Notes: generated by a model not told the origin, from the letters alone. A DNA stretch of 64,000 bases from Nonomuraea wenchangensis (GCF_900111685.1 NZ_FOHX01000001.1:806001-870000), one strand, 5' to 3'. Positions 23,985-34,244 are shown, counted from the stretch's first letter. A program made the numbers and translations.

Positions 23985-25613
23985 ATGAGTGACGTGCGTG
24001 TTCCGGTACTGGTCGTGGGCGGTGGACCCGTCGGCCTGTCAACCGCCCTCTTCCTCGGGTGCCACGGGGTGCCGACGCTGCTGGTCGAGAAGCGCGACAG
24101 CACCTCCCAACTGCCGCGCGCGCCCGGTCTCCAGGCGCGGACCATGGAGCTGTTCCGCGCGGCCGGGGTGAACCGGGAGATCCGCGCGCTGGAGGTCGGC
24201 GACTCCCACGCCTACTTCGAGGGCGGGATCCTCCAGGTCAACACGTTCGCCGAGATCGACGACGCGGTCGTGCTGGAGGCGCCGTCGCTGGACGGCCCGG
24301 AGATCAGCCCGGAGCGGGTCATGGGCTGCGGGCAGGACCGTTACGAGCGGGTCCTCGTCGACCTGGTACGCCGGCAGGGCGGCGAGGTGCGCTTTCGCCA
24401 CCGGCTGCTGTCCTTCACCCAGGACGCCGACGGGGTGACCGCGCTCGTCGAGGACAAGGACACCGGCGAGCAGATCACGGTCAGGGCCGACTATTTGGTG
24501 GGCGCGGACGGCGCGAACAGCCGCACCCGGCACCTGCTGGGGCTGCGCCGCGAGGGCCGGGGGACGGTGTTCAACGCGCTGAGCGTCTACTTCCGGGCCC
24601 CCGAGCTGGAGGAGCTGCTCAAGGGCCGCAAGTTCATCCTGTGCTACGCCATGGCGGCGCCGGGCACGCTCATGGGTCTGTCCCGGCTGCACGGCGTGGA
24701 CCCGTGGCTGGCCGCGCCGCTGTACTACCCGGAGAAGGGCGAGACGCCCGAGGACTACCCGGACGAGCGATGTGTCGACATCGTCCGCACCGCCGCCGGG
24801 AAGCCGGACATGAAGGTGGAGATCGTCGCGAAGGTGCCGTGGCAGGGCGCCCAGCTCGTGGCCGAGACGTTCCGGCGCGAGCGCGTGTTCCTCGTCGGGG
24901 ACGCCGCGCACGTGCATCCTCCCGCCGGCGGCTTCGGCGCCAACACCGGTATCCACGACGCGCACAATCTCGCGTGGAAGCTCAGCGCGGCGCTGACCGG
25001 GTGGGGCGGGGACGCCCTGCTGGACAGCTACGACGCCGAGCGGCGCGGGGTCGGGCGGGCCATGGCCGAGCAGGCGATGGTGCGCAACCGCATCAGGCAC
25101 GGCTACGCGGACGAGGAGACGGTGGCGTCCATGGTGGACGACATCATCATCACCCTCGGCTACCGCTACCGGTCGGACGTGCTCACGGGGGTACCTGACA
25201 GCCCAGTGCTCACGCCCAATCTGCGGCTGACCGCGGAGCCGGGGACGCGGGCGCCCCACGTCTGGCTGGAGCGGGACGGTGCCCGCCTGTCCACGATCGA
25301 CCTGTTCTGGGATGGTTTCGTGCTCCTGACCGGGAGCGAGGGTGACGCCTGGAAGCGGGCCGCGGAACGGGTCGGGGTGCGCGATGTGGCGCCGTTGCGC
25401 GCGTACCGGGTGGGCGCGGACGGCGACCTGAGGTCTGTCGAGCGTGACTGGGCCGGCGCGTACGGGATCTCGGAAGGGGGCGCGGTCCTCGTCCGGCCGG
25501 ACGCCTTCGTCGCCTGGCGCTCCGCCGGGCCGGCCGCGGACGCGGAGTCCGAGCTCACCGGCGCCCTCGCGCGCGCCTGCGGCCACGACGCAGAGACGGG
25601 CGAGCCCCGGTGA
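23985..25613 (+). CDS. FAD-dependent aromatic polyketide hydroxylase (TcmG/RdmE-like)
   Basis: A 542-residue class A flavoprotein monooxygenase. The FAD motifs are VPVLVVGGGPVGLSTALFL (GxGxxG), YLVGADGANSRTRHLLG (DG motif) and RVFLVGDAAHVHPPAGGFGANTGIHDAHNLAWKL (GD motif). A C-terminal thioredoxin-like domain fits the length and the TcmG/RdmE/MtmOIV group, which hydroxylates aromatic polyketides or performs Baeyer-Villiger oxidation on them. It starts after AAGGAA and is coupled by GTGA to the transporter that follows. The clear substrate-class link makes it a core tailoring enzyme; the site of oxidation cannot be read. Confidence 0.9.
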   Translation: MSDVRVPVLVVGGGPVGLSTALFLGCHGVPTLLVEKRDSTSQLPRAPGLQARTMELFRAAGVNREIRALEVGDSHAYFEGGILQVNTFAEIDDAVVLEAPSLDGPEISPERVMGCGQDRYERVLVDLVRRQGGEVRFRHRLLSFTQDADGVTALVEDKDTGEQITVRADYLVGADGANSRTRHLLGLRREGRGTVFNALSVYFRAPELEELLKGRKFILCYAMAAPGTLMGLSRLHGVDPWLAAPLYYPEKGETPEDYPDERCVDIVRTAAGKPDMKVEIVAKVPWQGAQLVAETFRRERVFLVGDAAHVHPPAGGFGANTGIHDAHNLAWKLSAALTGWGGDALLDSYDAERRGVGRAMAEQAMVRNRIRHGYADEETVASMVDDIIITLGYRYRSDVLTGVPDSPVLTPNLRLTAEPGTRAPHVWLERDGARLSTIDLFWDGFVLLTGSEGDAWKRAAERVGVRDVAPLRAYRVGADGDLRSVERDWAGAYGISEGGAVLVRPDAFVAWRSAGPAADAESELTGALARACGHDAETGEPR

Positions 25614-27127
25614 GCGCGGGCGGGGCCGAGTTCGCCGGTGACGGCAGGCTCGTGCTGCGGCGCATGCCGAACTGGTATCTCACGCTCTTCTTCAGCGACG
25701 CGCTCGAACGCTTCGGCTTCTACGGCCTCCAGGCCATCCTCGTGCTGTACGCGGCGGCCCCGCGCGCCCGGGGCGGCCTGGGCCTGGACATCGCGGACGC
25801 GGCGTCGTTGTTCGGCGCCTGGATCGGGTTCATGTTCATGCTGTCGCTGGTCGGCGGCTGGGTGGGCGACCGGCTGCTCGGCAACCGGCGCGCCCTGCTG
25901 GCCGGCTGCCTGACCAGCGTCGCGGGCTACCTGTGCCTGGCCGTCCCGGCCGACTGGGCCACCGCGGCCGGGCTGCCGCTGCTGGGGATCGGCGGGGCCG
26001 TCTACAAGCCGAACCACCAGGCGATGATCAACATCATGTTCGGCGACCGGAGCCGGGCGCGGGAGGCCGGGATCTCGCTGATGTACGTGGCGACCCAGGT
26101 CTCGGCGCTGCTCGCCCCGCTGGTCACCGGCTACCTGGGCGAGCGGGTGAGCTGGCACCTCGCCTTCCTGGTGCCCGCGGTCGTCCTGCTGGCCACCTCC
26201 GTGCAGCTCGCCGTGACCGCGCCGCAGTTCGGCGGGGTGGGCGACCGGCCGGTCAACCCGCTGACCCCGGCCGAGCGCGCCGCCGCGGCGCGCCGCACGG
26301 TCTACTGCGTCGCGGTGCCGGCCGCCGTGCTGGTCGCGGCGGGCCTGCTCGGCGTGCTGAGCGCGACGCTGGCGATCGGGCTGACCGGCGTGCTCAGCGT
26401 CGTCGTGCCCATCGCCGGGTACGCGCTGCTGTACCGCAATCCTGAGCTCGGCCCGGACGACCGCCGCCGGCTGCGGACGTTCCTGGCGGTCTACCTCGGC
26501 GCCACGCTCTTCTGGATGATCATCGCGCACGCAGCGTCCCTGCTGAACCTGTTCGCCCGCGACCACGTGGACCTGGACGTGGCCGGCTTCGTCATCCCGG
26601 CGAGCTGGCTGCAGGTCGCCACCCCGGTCTTCATCCTGGCGCTCGCGCCCGTGATCGCCCTCGTGGTCCCGCGCATCGGCGGCAGGGACAACGTGGGGGT
26701 GAAGTTCGCCCTCAGCCTGGGGCTGGTCGGCGGCGGGTTCCTCATCATGTCGCTCGCCACCGTCGTGGCGGCGGGGGGCGGCCGGATCTCGCCGGTGTGG
26801 CTGATCGTCGTGTATCTCACGCACGCCTGCGGCGAGGTGATCATCGCCGCGGTGACCATCTCGGCCGCGGCCGACGTGCTGCCCAGCGGTTTCCTCGGGC
26901 GCACGCTCGGCATGCTGTGGCTGTTCGCCGGGCTCGGCGGCGGGCTCGGCAGCGGCGTCGTCCGGCTCAGCCAGATCATGCCGGAGCCGCTGTACTACCT
27001 GACGCTCGGCTCGGTGGCGGCGCTCTGCGGCCTGGGCTTCGGGCTGTGCCGCCGCATGATCAGCCGGGGCCTCGCGCCGTCGCCGCCGCGCCCGGACCGC
27101 GTTGAGCAGGGGCGTGCCGCCCGCTGA
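25610..27127 (+). CDS. POT/PTR-family transporter
   Basis: A 505-residue major-facilitator protein of the proton-dependent oligopeptide (POT) family. The signature FFSDALERFGFYGLQAILVLY (ExxERFxYYG type) is at residues 25-45, and about 12-14 membrane segments follow. GTG overlaps the stop of the hydroxylase gene. POT members take up peptides, but relatives within antibiotic clusters may export products; export or self-protection is an inference from position only. Confidence 0.85.
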   Translation: MSAGGAEFAGDGRLVLRRMPNWYLTLFFSDALERFGFYGLQAILVLYAAAPRARGGLGLDIADAASLFGAWIGFMFMLSLVGGWVGDRLLGNRRALLAGCLTSVAGYLCLAVPADWATAAGLPLLGIGGAVYKPNHQAMINIMFGDRSRAREAGISLMYVATQVSALLAPLVTGYLGERVSWHLAFLVPAVVLLATSVQLAVTAPQFGGVGDRPVNPLTPAERAAAARRTVYCVAVPAAVLVAAGLLGVLSATLAIGLTGVLSVVVPIAGYALLYRNPELGPDDRRRLRTFLAVYLGATLFWMIIAHAASLLNLFARDHVDLDVAGFVIPASWLQVATPVFILALAPVIALVVPRIGGRDNVGVKFALSLGLVGGGFLIMSLATVVAAGGGRISPVWLIVVYLTHACGEVIIAAVTISAAADVLPSGFLGRTLGMLWLFAGLGGGLGSGVVRLSQIMPEPLYYLTLGSVAALCGLGFGLCRRMISRGLAPSPPRPDRVEQGRAAR

Positions 27128-27217
27128 CCGCGCTTCGAGCGCGCCCCCATCGGCGCTGCCGAGGGTGGTGGGGTGCCGCCTCGGCGGATCGGCTCTCGTC
27201 ATCGGAGGGAGGACCAC

Positions 27218-27955
27218 ATGGAGCAAGGACTTGCCGGCAAGCGGGTGCTCGTGACCGGCGGGACCAGGGGGATCGGCCGCGCCACGGCGCTGGCCTTCGC
27301 CCGCGCGGGTGCGCGGGTCGTCACCTGCCACCGCAGCGACGGCGAGGCCGCGGAGGAGCTCGCCCGCGCGCTGAAGGAGCACGGCGAAGGACACCGCGTC
27401 GTACGCGCCGACGTCACCACCGGCCAGGGGGCGGCGCAGCTCGTCGAGGCCGCCGGGCAGACGCTGGGCGGCCTGGACGTGCTGGTGAACAACGTCGGCG
27501 TGGACGGCGGCGTGCCGTTCCAGCAGCTCGGCGAGGAGGAGTGGCGGCGGGTCATGGAGCACAACGTCACGGCCGCCTACCTGGTGACGCACGCGGCGGT
27601 GAACCTGCTCGCCGACGGGGCCTCGGTGGTGAACATCGGATCGTCGGTGGCGCTGCGCGGCCGCTCGAACGGCGTGCACTACACCGCGTCCAAGGCCGCG
27701 CTCATCGGGTTCACCCGCGGCCTGTCGAAGGACCTCGGCCCGCGCGGGATCCGGGTCAACCTCGTCGCGCCCGGGCTGACGGAGACGGAGCCGGGCGCGG
27801 GGCTGCCGCCGCAGGTGGTCGAGCGGATCGTGGGGATGACCGCGCTCGGCCGGATCTGTCGGCCGGAGGACGTCGCGGGAGCGGTGCTCTTCCTGGCCGG
27901 CGACACGTCCCGGTACATCTCCGGGGCCACCCTGAACGTGGATGGAGGAGTCTGA
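27218..27955 (+). CDS. FabG-like ketoreductase (SDR)
   Basis: A 245-residue classical SDR with TGGTRGIG at residues 13-20, NNVGVDG, the active-site Ser in VNIGSSVAL and Tyr/Lys in HYTASKAALIGFTRGL, so it should be catalytic with NADPH. It is closely similar to the second SDR at 33148. In type II clusters such enzymes reduce a keto group of the poly-beta-ketone or a later quinone carbonyl. ATG 27218 follows GGAGGGAGGA. The next gene overlaps it by TGATG. It begins a run of same-strand genes that leads into the chain-length factor. Confidence 0.87.
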   Translation: MEQGLAGKRVLVTGGTRGIGRATALAFARAGARVVTCHRSDGEAAEELARALKEHGEGHRVVRADVTTGQGAAQLVEAAGQTLGGLDVLVNNVGVDGGVPFQQLGEEEWRRVMEHNVTAAYLVTHAAVNLLADGASVVNIGSSVALRGRSNGVHYTASKAALIGFTRGLSKDLGPRGIRVNLVAPGLTETEPGAGLPPQVVERIVGMTALGRICRPEDVAGAVLFLAGDTSRYISGATLNVDGGV

Positions 27956-28335
27956 TGCCGTACGCCGCGATCACCTATCCGGTGAAGCCCGGCCATGAGG
28001 AGGAGATCGCCGCGATCTTCGCCGATTTCCAGCGCGTCGACACGCCCGTGATCTCGGACGAGTCGGGCGCGGAGGTCGGCAAGCTGCTCGGCACGGCGGT
28101 GTTCATCAAGGACGACGTGATGATCAGGGTCATCCACTACGAGGGCGACTTCTCCGCGATCGGCCGGCACATGTCCCGGCAGCGGGGCGTCCACCTGATC
28201 GAGGAGAAGCTCGCGCCGTACCTGCTGAGGCAGCGCGACACCAGCACCGCGCAGGGGTTCGGGGCGTACTTCGCCGCCGCGACCATGCGCTGCATCAGCC
28301 AGCTCAGCGTCGACACGCACCCGGCGGGGAGCTGA
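27955..28335 (+). CDS. SchA/CurD-like polyketide protein
   Basis: A 126-residue protein with the start MPYAAITYPVKPGHEEEIAAIF, then KLLGTAVFIKDDVMIRVIHYEGDFSAIGRHMSRQRGVHLIEEKLAPYL and a final MRCISQLS. This is the pattern of the SchA/CurD domain found in spore-pigment (whiE, cur, sch) and pentangular polyphenol clusters. The fold is related to ABM/ferredoxin-like dimers. Its chemistry is not firmly established; roles in oxygenation or cyclisation are suggested by relatives. It is translationally coupled to the SDR. Confidence 0.8.
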   Translation: MPYAAITYPVKPGHEEEIAAIFADFQRVDTPVISDESGAEVGKLLGTAVFIKDDVMIRVIHYEGDFSAIGRHMSRQRGVHLIEEKLAPYLLRQRDTSTAQGFGAYFAAATMRCISQLSVDTHPAGS

Positions 28336-28340
28336 GCGCC

Positions 28341-29246
28341 GTGGCCGCGCAGCGGGTCGCGGTGATCGGCCTCGGCGGCATGGGCGCCGGGATCGCGCGG
28401 GCCGTCCTGCGCGCGGGCTTTCCCGTCACGGTCTTCAACCGCACCCCGGAGAAGGCCGGTCCGCTCGCCGCGCAGGGCGCGGACGTCGCCGCGTCGGCGG
28501 CGGAGGCTGCCGAGGGCACCGACGTCGTCGTGCTCAGCCTCGCCGACGAGGCGGCGGTGGAGGCCGTGCTGTTCGGGGAGCTGCTCCCCCGCCTGCGCGC
28601 GGGGACCTCGGTCGTGGACACCACGACCGTCTCCCCCGCCTACGCCAGGCGGGCGGCAGAACGGCTGGAGCCGGCCGGGGTGCGGCGCGTGGAGGCGTGC
28701 GTGATCGGCAACCCCGAGATGGCGGCGGCCGGGAGGCTGCGCGTCTTCACCGCGGGCCCCACGTCCCATCTGGACGAGGTGGCCGGCGTGCTGGAGGCGA
28801 TGGCGCAGGAGGTCCGCCACCTGGGCGCGGCCGGCAATGCCGGCGTGCTCAAGCTCGCGCTCAACCTGGTTCTCGGGGTGCAGACGGTCGGGCTCGCCGA
28901 GGCCGTCGCGTTCGCCGAGGCGATGGGCATGGACAGGGAGCTCCTGCTCGACGTGATCGGCAACAGCGGCTGGCACTCCCCCGTGCTCGGCTTCCGCGCC
29001 GACTTCATGCGCAAGCGGGTCTACCGCCCCGCCGGGTTCCGCTCGGCGCTGATGCACAAGGACCTGGACCTCGTCCTGAGGGAGGCGAAGGCGCGAGGGA
29101 TCGGGCTGCCGGCGGTCGAGTGCGCCGCCCGGCGCTACGAGCCGCTGCTCGCCGCGGGAGGCGACGACGACGCGGCCGCCCTGGTGGAGATGGCCGCGGT
29201 CGACCTGGGCGAGGTCCAGGCCGGCCAAGGAACAGGAGAAGCATGA
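28341..29246 (+). CDS. NAD(P)-dependent beta-hydroxyacid dehydrogenase-like oxidoreductase
   Basis: A 301-residue 6-phosphogluconate dehydrogenase-superfamily protein. The Rossmann motif is VAVIGLGGMGAGIARAVL, NRTPEK (residues about 33-38) favours NADPH, and the catalytic Lys and Asn lie in GNAGVLKLALNLVLG. The C-terminal helical domain has the FRSALMHKDLDLVL pattern. Relatives reduce succinic semialdehyde-type aldehydes, and imine reductases share this fold. It is not part of a standard type II set, so it may make a building block or reduce an imine in a nitrogen ring. GTG start 5 bp after the previous stop. Confidence 0.82.
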   Translation: MAAQRVAVIGLGGMGAGIARAVLRAGFPVTVFNRTPEKAGPLAAQGADVAASAAEAAEGTDVVVLSLADEAAVEAVLFGELLPRLRAGTSVVDTTTVSPAYARRAAERLEPAGVRRVEACVIGNPEMAAAGRLRVFTAGPTSHLDEVAGVLEAMAQEVRHLGAAGNAGVLKLALNLVLGVQTVGLAEAVAFAEAMGMDRELLLDVIGNSGWHSPVLGFRADFMRKRVYRPAGFRSALMHKDLDLVLREAKARGIGLPAVECAARRYEPLLAAGGDDDAAALVEMAAVDLGEVQAGQGTGEA

Positions 29247-30103
29247 TGGACATCGGAGTCGGTCTGCCGACGACCGTTCCCGGCGCGGACGGCCGTCAGC
29301 TCGTGGAGTTCGCGCGCCGCGCCGAGCAGTGCGGGTTCAGCACCCTCGCGACCATCGACCGCATGGTCTACGACAGCTACGACAACCTCGTGGCGCTCGC
29401 CGCCGCGGCGGCGGTCACGCAGCGGATCAGGCTGGCGACCACGATCCTGCTCGCCGCCTACCGGCCGAGCGTCGCGGAGCTGGCCAAGCAGCTCGCCAGC
29501 GTGGACCGCCTGTCGGGCGGGCGGCTGGTGGTCGGGCTGGCCGCCGGCGGCAGGGAGGACGACTTCGTCGCCAACGGCGTCCCGTACCGCGACCGCGGCC
29601 GCCGCCTGGACGCCATGATCGACGGTCTCAGAGAGGTGTGGTCGGGAGGTGGCGAGCCGGCCGGCATCGGCCCGCGCCCGGTCAACGGCGACATCCCCCT
29701 GTGGGTCGGCGGTCATTCGCCCGCCGCGATGCGCAGGGCGGCCAGGCACGGCATCGGCTGGATCTCGCCGGGCGGGTCGACGGCCAAGTACCCGGAGCTG
29801 GTGGGCCGGCTGAGCGAGCTGTGGCGGGCGCAGGGCAGGGAGGGCAAGCCCAGGATGGCGGCCCTCGGCTACGTCAGCCTCGGCCCCGGCGGCGCCGAGC
29901 GGGCACGCGCGTACCTGCTCGACTACTACGCCTACATGGGGCCGAAGGCCGAGTTCCTGGCCGCGGGCGTCATCGCCGACGAGGCCGGGCTGCGGCGCAC
30001 GATCGAGGGGTACGCGGCGGGCGGCTGTGACGAGCTGCTGCTGTTCCCCTGCACCGACGAGCCCGAGCAGCTGGATCTGATCGCCAAGGTGGCGCTCGCC
30101 TGA
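29243..30103 (+). CDS. Luciferase-like (LLM, probably F420- or FMN-dependent) oxidoreductase
   Basis: A 286-residue bacterial luciferase-family TIM-barrel protein, starting MMDIGVGLPTTVPGADGRQLVEFARRAEQCGFSTL, with RIRLATTILLAAYRP, VDRLSGGRLVVGLAAGGREDDF and PLWVGGHSPAAMRRAARHGIGW as family landmarks. Such proteins are F420-dependent reductases or FMNH2 monooxygenases; the sequence does not let me decide. It overlaps the preceding gene (ATGATG) and the next (TGATG). In relatives from aromatic clusters, enzymes of this type act on quinones or hydroquinones. Confidence 0.83.
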   Translation: MMDIGVGLPTTVPGADGRQLVEFARRAEQCGFSTLATIDRMVYDSYDNLVALAAAAAVTQRIRLATTILLAAYRPSVAELAKQLASVDRLSGGRLVVGLAAGGREDDFVANGVPYRDRGRRLDAMIDGLREVWSGGGEPAGIGPRPVNGDIPLWVGGHSPAAMRRAARHGIGWISPGGSTAKYPELVGRLSELWRAQGREGKPRMAALGYVSLGPGGAERARAYLLDYYAYMGPKAEFLAAGVIADEAGLRRTIEGYAAGGCDELLLFPCTDEPEQLDLIAKVALA

Positions 30104-30549
30104 TGGTCGAGGTGCTGTCCGTCGCGGTCGTGGTCGGCAGCGGCGTCGTCGCGGGCGTGCTGTTCGCGGTGGCGCTGAGCGTCTTCCCCGCGCTGCAGGC
30201 GATGCCGGCCGACCGGTACGTGTACACGCACAAGCTGGTCGGCCGCCACTGGGACCCGACGATGCCGGTGCTCGTGCTCTCCTCGACCGCGGCCGACGTC
30301 GCCCTCGCGGCGGTGTCGGCGGCGGGGCGGCCGTGGTTCGGCGCGGCCGCGGTCCTGCTGGCCGCGGTCTCCGTGGTCTCGCACTTCTGCAACGTGCCGA
30401 TCAACCGCAGGGTCAAGTCCCTGCCCGACTGGACGATCCCGGCCGGCTGGCGCGATCCGCGGCCGCTGTGGCGGCGCTGGCATCTCCTCAGGACGGCGCT
30501 GGCCGCGCTGGCCGCGCTGGCCAACGCGGTCGGGGCGATCACGGGCTGA
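30103..30549 (+). CDS. DUF1772 membrane protein (anthrone-oxygenase-like), copy 1
   Basis: A 148-residue protein with four hydrophobic helices, the conserved LSVFPALQAMPADRYVYTHKLVGRHWDPTMPV block and a late NVPINRRVKSLP motif, the marks of the DUF1772/anthrone oxygenase-like family. Fungal members oxidise anthrones to anthraquinones, so a role in oxidising an aromatic ring is a reasonable inference. It is coupled to the LLM gene. A second copy lies at 32652, on the other side of the CLF-ACP-cyclase genes. Confidence 0.75.
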   Translation: MVEVLSVAVVVGSGVVAGVLFAVALSVFPALQAMPADRYVYTHKLVGRHWDPTMPVLVLSSTAADVALAAVSAAGRPWFGAAAVLLAAVSVVSHFCNVPINRRVKSLPDWTIPAGWRDPRPLWRRWHLLRTALAALAALANAVGAITG

Positions 30550-30558
30550 TCATGGGGC

Positions 30559-30602
30559 CTCCAGCGCGCTTCGAGAGGCGTTCCAGGCCGCCGGGCGAGC
30601 CT
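30559..30602 (+). promoter_or_regulatory. SARP-type promoter (triple box) for the CLF operon
   Basis: CTCCAGC (30559-30565), TTCGAGA (30570-30576) and TTCCAGG (30581-30587) at 11-bp period, nine bases, then GAGCCT (30597-30602). The ATG of the chain-length factor at 30629 has GAAAGGGA before it. Confidence 0.7.
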
Positions 30603-30628
30603 GTCGCCGACGACAGAAAGGGACATCG

Positions 30629-31911
30629 ATGAGCACGTCTCGCGCCGCCGTCGAGGCCGTGGTGACCGGGATCGGCGTCGTGGCGCCGACCGGGATCGGC
30701 ACCGAGGCGCACTGGCAGTCGGTCGTGGCGGGCAAGAGCGGCATCGGGCGGATCAGCCGCTTCGACCCGACGCCGTACCCGGTCCGGCTGGCCGGGCAGG
30801 TGCCGGGCTTCCTGGCGAGGGAGCAGGTGCCGAGCAGGCTGATCCCGCAGACGGACCACTGGACGCACATGGCGCTGGCGGCGGCGGCCGCCGCGCTGGA
30901 GGACGCGCGCGTGGACCCGGCCGGCTTCGACGACTACGACATGGCCGTGGTCACGGCGAGCTCGTCGGGCGGCACGGAGTTCGGCCAGCACGAGATGGAA
31001 CGGCTGTACCTGAACGGCCCCTCGTGGGTCAGCGCCTACCAGTCGATCGCCTGGTTCTACGCGGCGACGACCGGCCAGGTGTCCATCAGGCACGGGATGC
31101 GCGGGCCGTGCGGCGTGATCTGCTGCGAGCAGGCCGGCGGGATCGACGCCTTCGGGCAGGCGCGCCGGCTGATCAGGCTCGGCTCGCGGCTGGTGGTCAG
31201 CGGGGGCACGGACGCGCCGCTGTGTCCGTACGGGCTGGTCGCCCAGCTCAGCAACGGGAAGTTGTCCCAGGTGGACGACCAGGCGCGGGCCTATCTGCCG
31301 TTCGACGTGCACGCCTCGGGCCACGTCCCCGGCGAGGGCGGGGCCATGCTGATCGTGGAGAGCGCGGAGAGCGCGAGCGCGCGGGGCGCCGGGGGCGGTT
31401 ACGGGACGATCGCCGGGTACGCGGCCGGCTTCGACCCCCCTCCGGGATCGTCCCGGCCGCCGGTCCTGCGGCGCACGATGGAGCGCGCCCTGGAGGACGC
31501 CGGCTGCCCGCCGTCCGAGGTGGACGTCGTGTTCGCCGACGCGGCCGGCGTGGCCGAGGAGGATCTGGCCGAGGCGCGGGCGCTCACGGAGGTGTTCGGC
31601 CCGCGCGGCGTGCCGGTGACCGCGCCGAAGACACTGACGGGCCGGCTCTACGGGGGCGGCGCGTCGCTCGACATCGCCACCGCGCTGCTCGCCCTGCGGG
31701 ACGGCCTGATCCCGTACACGGCGGGGCCGGGCACCCTGGCCCCCGGCTGCGACATCGACCTGGTGACGGGCCAGCCCCGCGAGCTGCCCCTGCGCACGGC
31801 GCTGGTCCTGGCCCGCGGGTACGGCGGGTTCACCGCGGCGCTCGTGCTGCGGGCCCCGGACCCGGCGTCCCCGCCCCAGGCGAACCCCGGAGAAGACAAG
31901 GGAGGAACAGG

Positions 31912-31915
<4 letters not shown>
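30629..31915 (+). CDS. Type II PKS chain-length factor (KSbeta)
   Basis: A 428-residue ketosynthase-like protein. The active-site cysteine is replaced by Gln168 in CGVICCEQAGGIDA, the mark of a chain-length factor; the rest of the fold is intact (TASSSGG, DVHASGHVPGEGGAML, APKTLTGRLYGGGASLD). It pairs with KSalpha to set polyketide length and to start chains by malonyl-ACP decarboxylation. Its partner is not adjacent: the only KSalpha is at 55421 on the other strand. The ACP gene overlaps its stop by ATGA. Chain length cannot be read with confidence, but the cyclase set suggests a long, 22-26-carbon chain. Confidence 0.93.
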
Positions 31916-32630
<715 letters not shown>

Positions 32631-32651
32631 GGCACTGACGGGAGGTGCGAG

Positions 32652-33113
32652 GTGCTGGAGATCTTGGTGCCGGGGGTTCTGCTCGTCAACGGGCTCGCGG
32701 CGGGGGTGCTGATGGGCACGCAACTGGGTGGCTGGCCGCTGCTGCAGAGCCTGCCTCCGGGGCGGTATGTCCACGCCCATGCGTTCTTCTCCACCCGCTT
32801 TGACCCCTTCATGCCGATCTGCCTGATCGGTACGCTCGCCGGCGACGCGGCACTCGCCCTGCTCACCGGACCGCCCGCCGCCACCGTCCTGTTCGCCGTG
32901 GCCGGCGCGCTCGCCCTCGGCACCGTGACGGTGTCCCTCGTCAAGAACGTCCCCGTCAACAGGTGGATCAGGGGACTCGACCCGGACCACCTGCCGGAGG
33001 ACTTCGCCGAACGCGACCCCCGCCGCCACTGGGGCGGCTGGAACCGGGCGCGAAGTGCGATGTCGGTCGCCGCCCTCGCGGTCAACTGTGTTGCTGTCGG
33101 CCTTCTGCTGTGA
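32652..33113 (+). CDS. DUF1772 membrane protein (anthrone-oxygenase-like), copy 2
   Basis: A 153-residue, four-helix membrane protein paralogous to the one at 30103: it has the matching [26 protein letters not shown] and [14 protein letters not shown] blocks and a WNRARSAMS segment before the last helix. GTG 32652 follows GGAGG at six bases. Two such proteins in one cluster suggest two separate oxidation sites or a heteromer. The biochemical role of bacterial members is not well established. Confidence 0.75.
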   Translation: MLEILVPGVLLVNGLAAGVLMGTQLGGWPLLQSLPPGRYVHAHAFFSTRFDPFMPICLIGTLAGDAALALLTGPPAATVLFAVAGALALGTVTVSLVKNVPVNRWIRGLDPDHLPEDFAERDPRRHWGGWNRARSAMSVAALAVNCVAVGLLL

Positions 33114-33147
33114 CCCGAGCATCAGAAGGAGAACGTGGAGGAAGAGG

Positions 33148-33900
33148 ATGGATCTCGGCCTGAACGGCAAGAAGGCGCTCGTCACCGGAGGAACCAGGGG
33201 AATCGGCAAGGGCATCGTGCTCGCCCTCGCCCGGCAGGGCGTGGACGTCATCACCTGCTACCGCCAGGACGGCGAGCAGGTCGCCGCGCTCGAACGCGAA
33301 CTCAAGGAGATCGGCGGGCAGCACCACGTGCTCCGGGCGGACCTGAGCGACGCCGAGCAGACCGTCGCCCTGCTCGGCGAGTGCGCGAAGCGGTACGGCC
33401 GGCTCGACCTGGTCGTCAACAACGCCGCCGCGGTCAGCCACGTCCCCTACGGCGAGCTGGAGCTGGAGGAGTGGCAGCGGGTCGTCAATACGAACCTGAC
33501 GGCCGCGTACCTGGTGATCCGGCACGCGCTGCCGCTGCTCGACGCCGGCGGCTCGGTGATCAGCATCAGCTCCAAGACCGTGGAGATCGGCATCCCGCTG
33601 CTGGCCCACTACACAACCACCAAGGCCGCGCTGCACGGCCTGAACAGGACGCTCGCCCGCGAGCTGGGCGGCAGGGACATCCGGTGCAACGTGCTGTCCC
33701 TCGGCATGATCCACACCGAAGCCGTGGACGCCATGCCCGAGGAGCAGCGCGCCGCGATGCTCAAGCGCTACGAGGAGAAGACCGCGCTCGGCCGCTGGGG
33801 CCGCCCGGCCGACGTGGCGGGCGCGGTGCTGTGGCTCGCCAGTGACCTGGCCAGGTACGTCACGGGCGCGGTCATCGCGGTGGACGGAGGGATCGCCTGA
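33148..33900 (+). CDS. FabG-like ketoreductase (SDR), second copy
   Basis: A 250-residue SDR with [19 protein letters not shown], the active-site [10 protein letters not shown] and [21 protein letters not shown], so Ser-Tyr-Lys are all present. It is similar along its length to the SDR at 27218, suggesting duplication and division of labour. It probably reduces a polyketide carbonyl with NADPH. ATG 33148 follows GAGGAAGAGG, and the ABM gene starts on its last base. Confidence 0.88.
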   Translation: MDLGLNGKKALVTGGTRGIGKGIVLALARQGVDVITCYRQDGEQVAALERELKEIGGQHHVLRADLSDAEQTVALLGECAKRYGRLDLVVNNAAAVSHVPYGELELEEWQRVVNTNLTAAYLVIRHALPLLDAGGSVISISSKTVEIGIPLLAHYTTTKAALHGLNRTLARELGGRDIRCNVLSLGMIHTEAVDAMPEEQRAAMLKRYEEKTALGRWGRPADVAGAVLWLASDLARYVTGAVIAVDGGIA

Positions 33901-34244
33901 TGTTCCGCGTCATGCTCCGCATGGAGATCAAGCCGGGCATGGAGCACGACTTCGAGCAGGTCTGGCTGAAGATCGGTGACGCGGTCACCTCCCACCCCGC
34001 GTGCCTCGGGCAGTGGCTGAGCCGCTCCCTCGAGGACGGGGGCTACTACATCGTCAGCGACTGGGTGGACGAGCCGAGGTTCCGCGAGTTCGAGACCAGC
34101 GCGCGCCACCTGGAGCACCGCAGGCAGCTGCACCCCTACCGCAGCGGCGGCACGATGACCACGATGGAGGTCGTCGCCTACCTGCCCGGCGAGGCCGGGA
34201 GTGCCGGCGCGGTCAGCCACGACGCGTGGGAGGCGGCTCGATGA
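33900..34244 (+). CDS. ABM-domain antibiotic biosynthesis monooxygenase
   Basis: A 114-residue ferredoxin-like dimeric protein with the ABM pattern: [63 protein letters not shown]. Cofactor-free relatives (ActVA-Orf6, TcmH, PdmH) oxidise anthrones to quinones. It is coupled to the SDR before it and overlaps the second ABM gene by ATGA, so the two may form a heterodimer or act in sequence. Confidence 0.85.
   Translation: MFRVMLRMEIKPGMEHDFEQVWLKIGDAVTSHPACLGQWLSRSLEDGGYYIVSDWVDEPRFREFETSARHLEHRRQLHPYRSGGTMTTMEVVAYLPGEAGSAGAVSHDAWEAAR

Noticed and set aside
27134..27140. TTCGAGC upstream of the SDR operon as a SARP site
   Set aside because: No second box at 11 bp on either side and no hexamer at nine bases; a single heptamer is expected by chance in GC-rich DNA.
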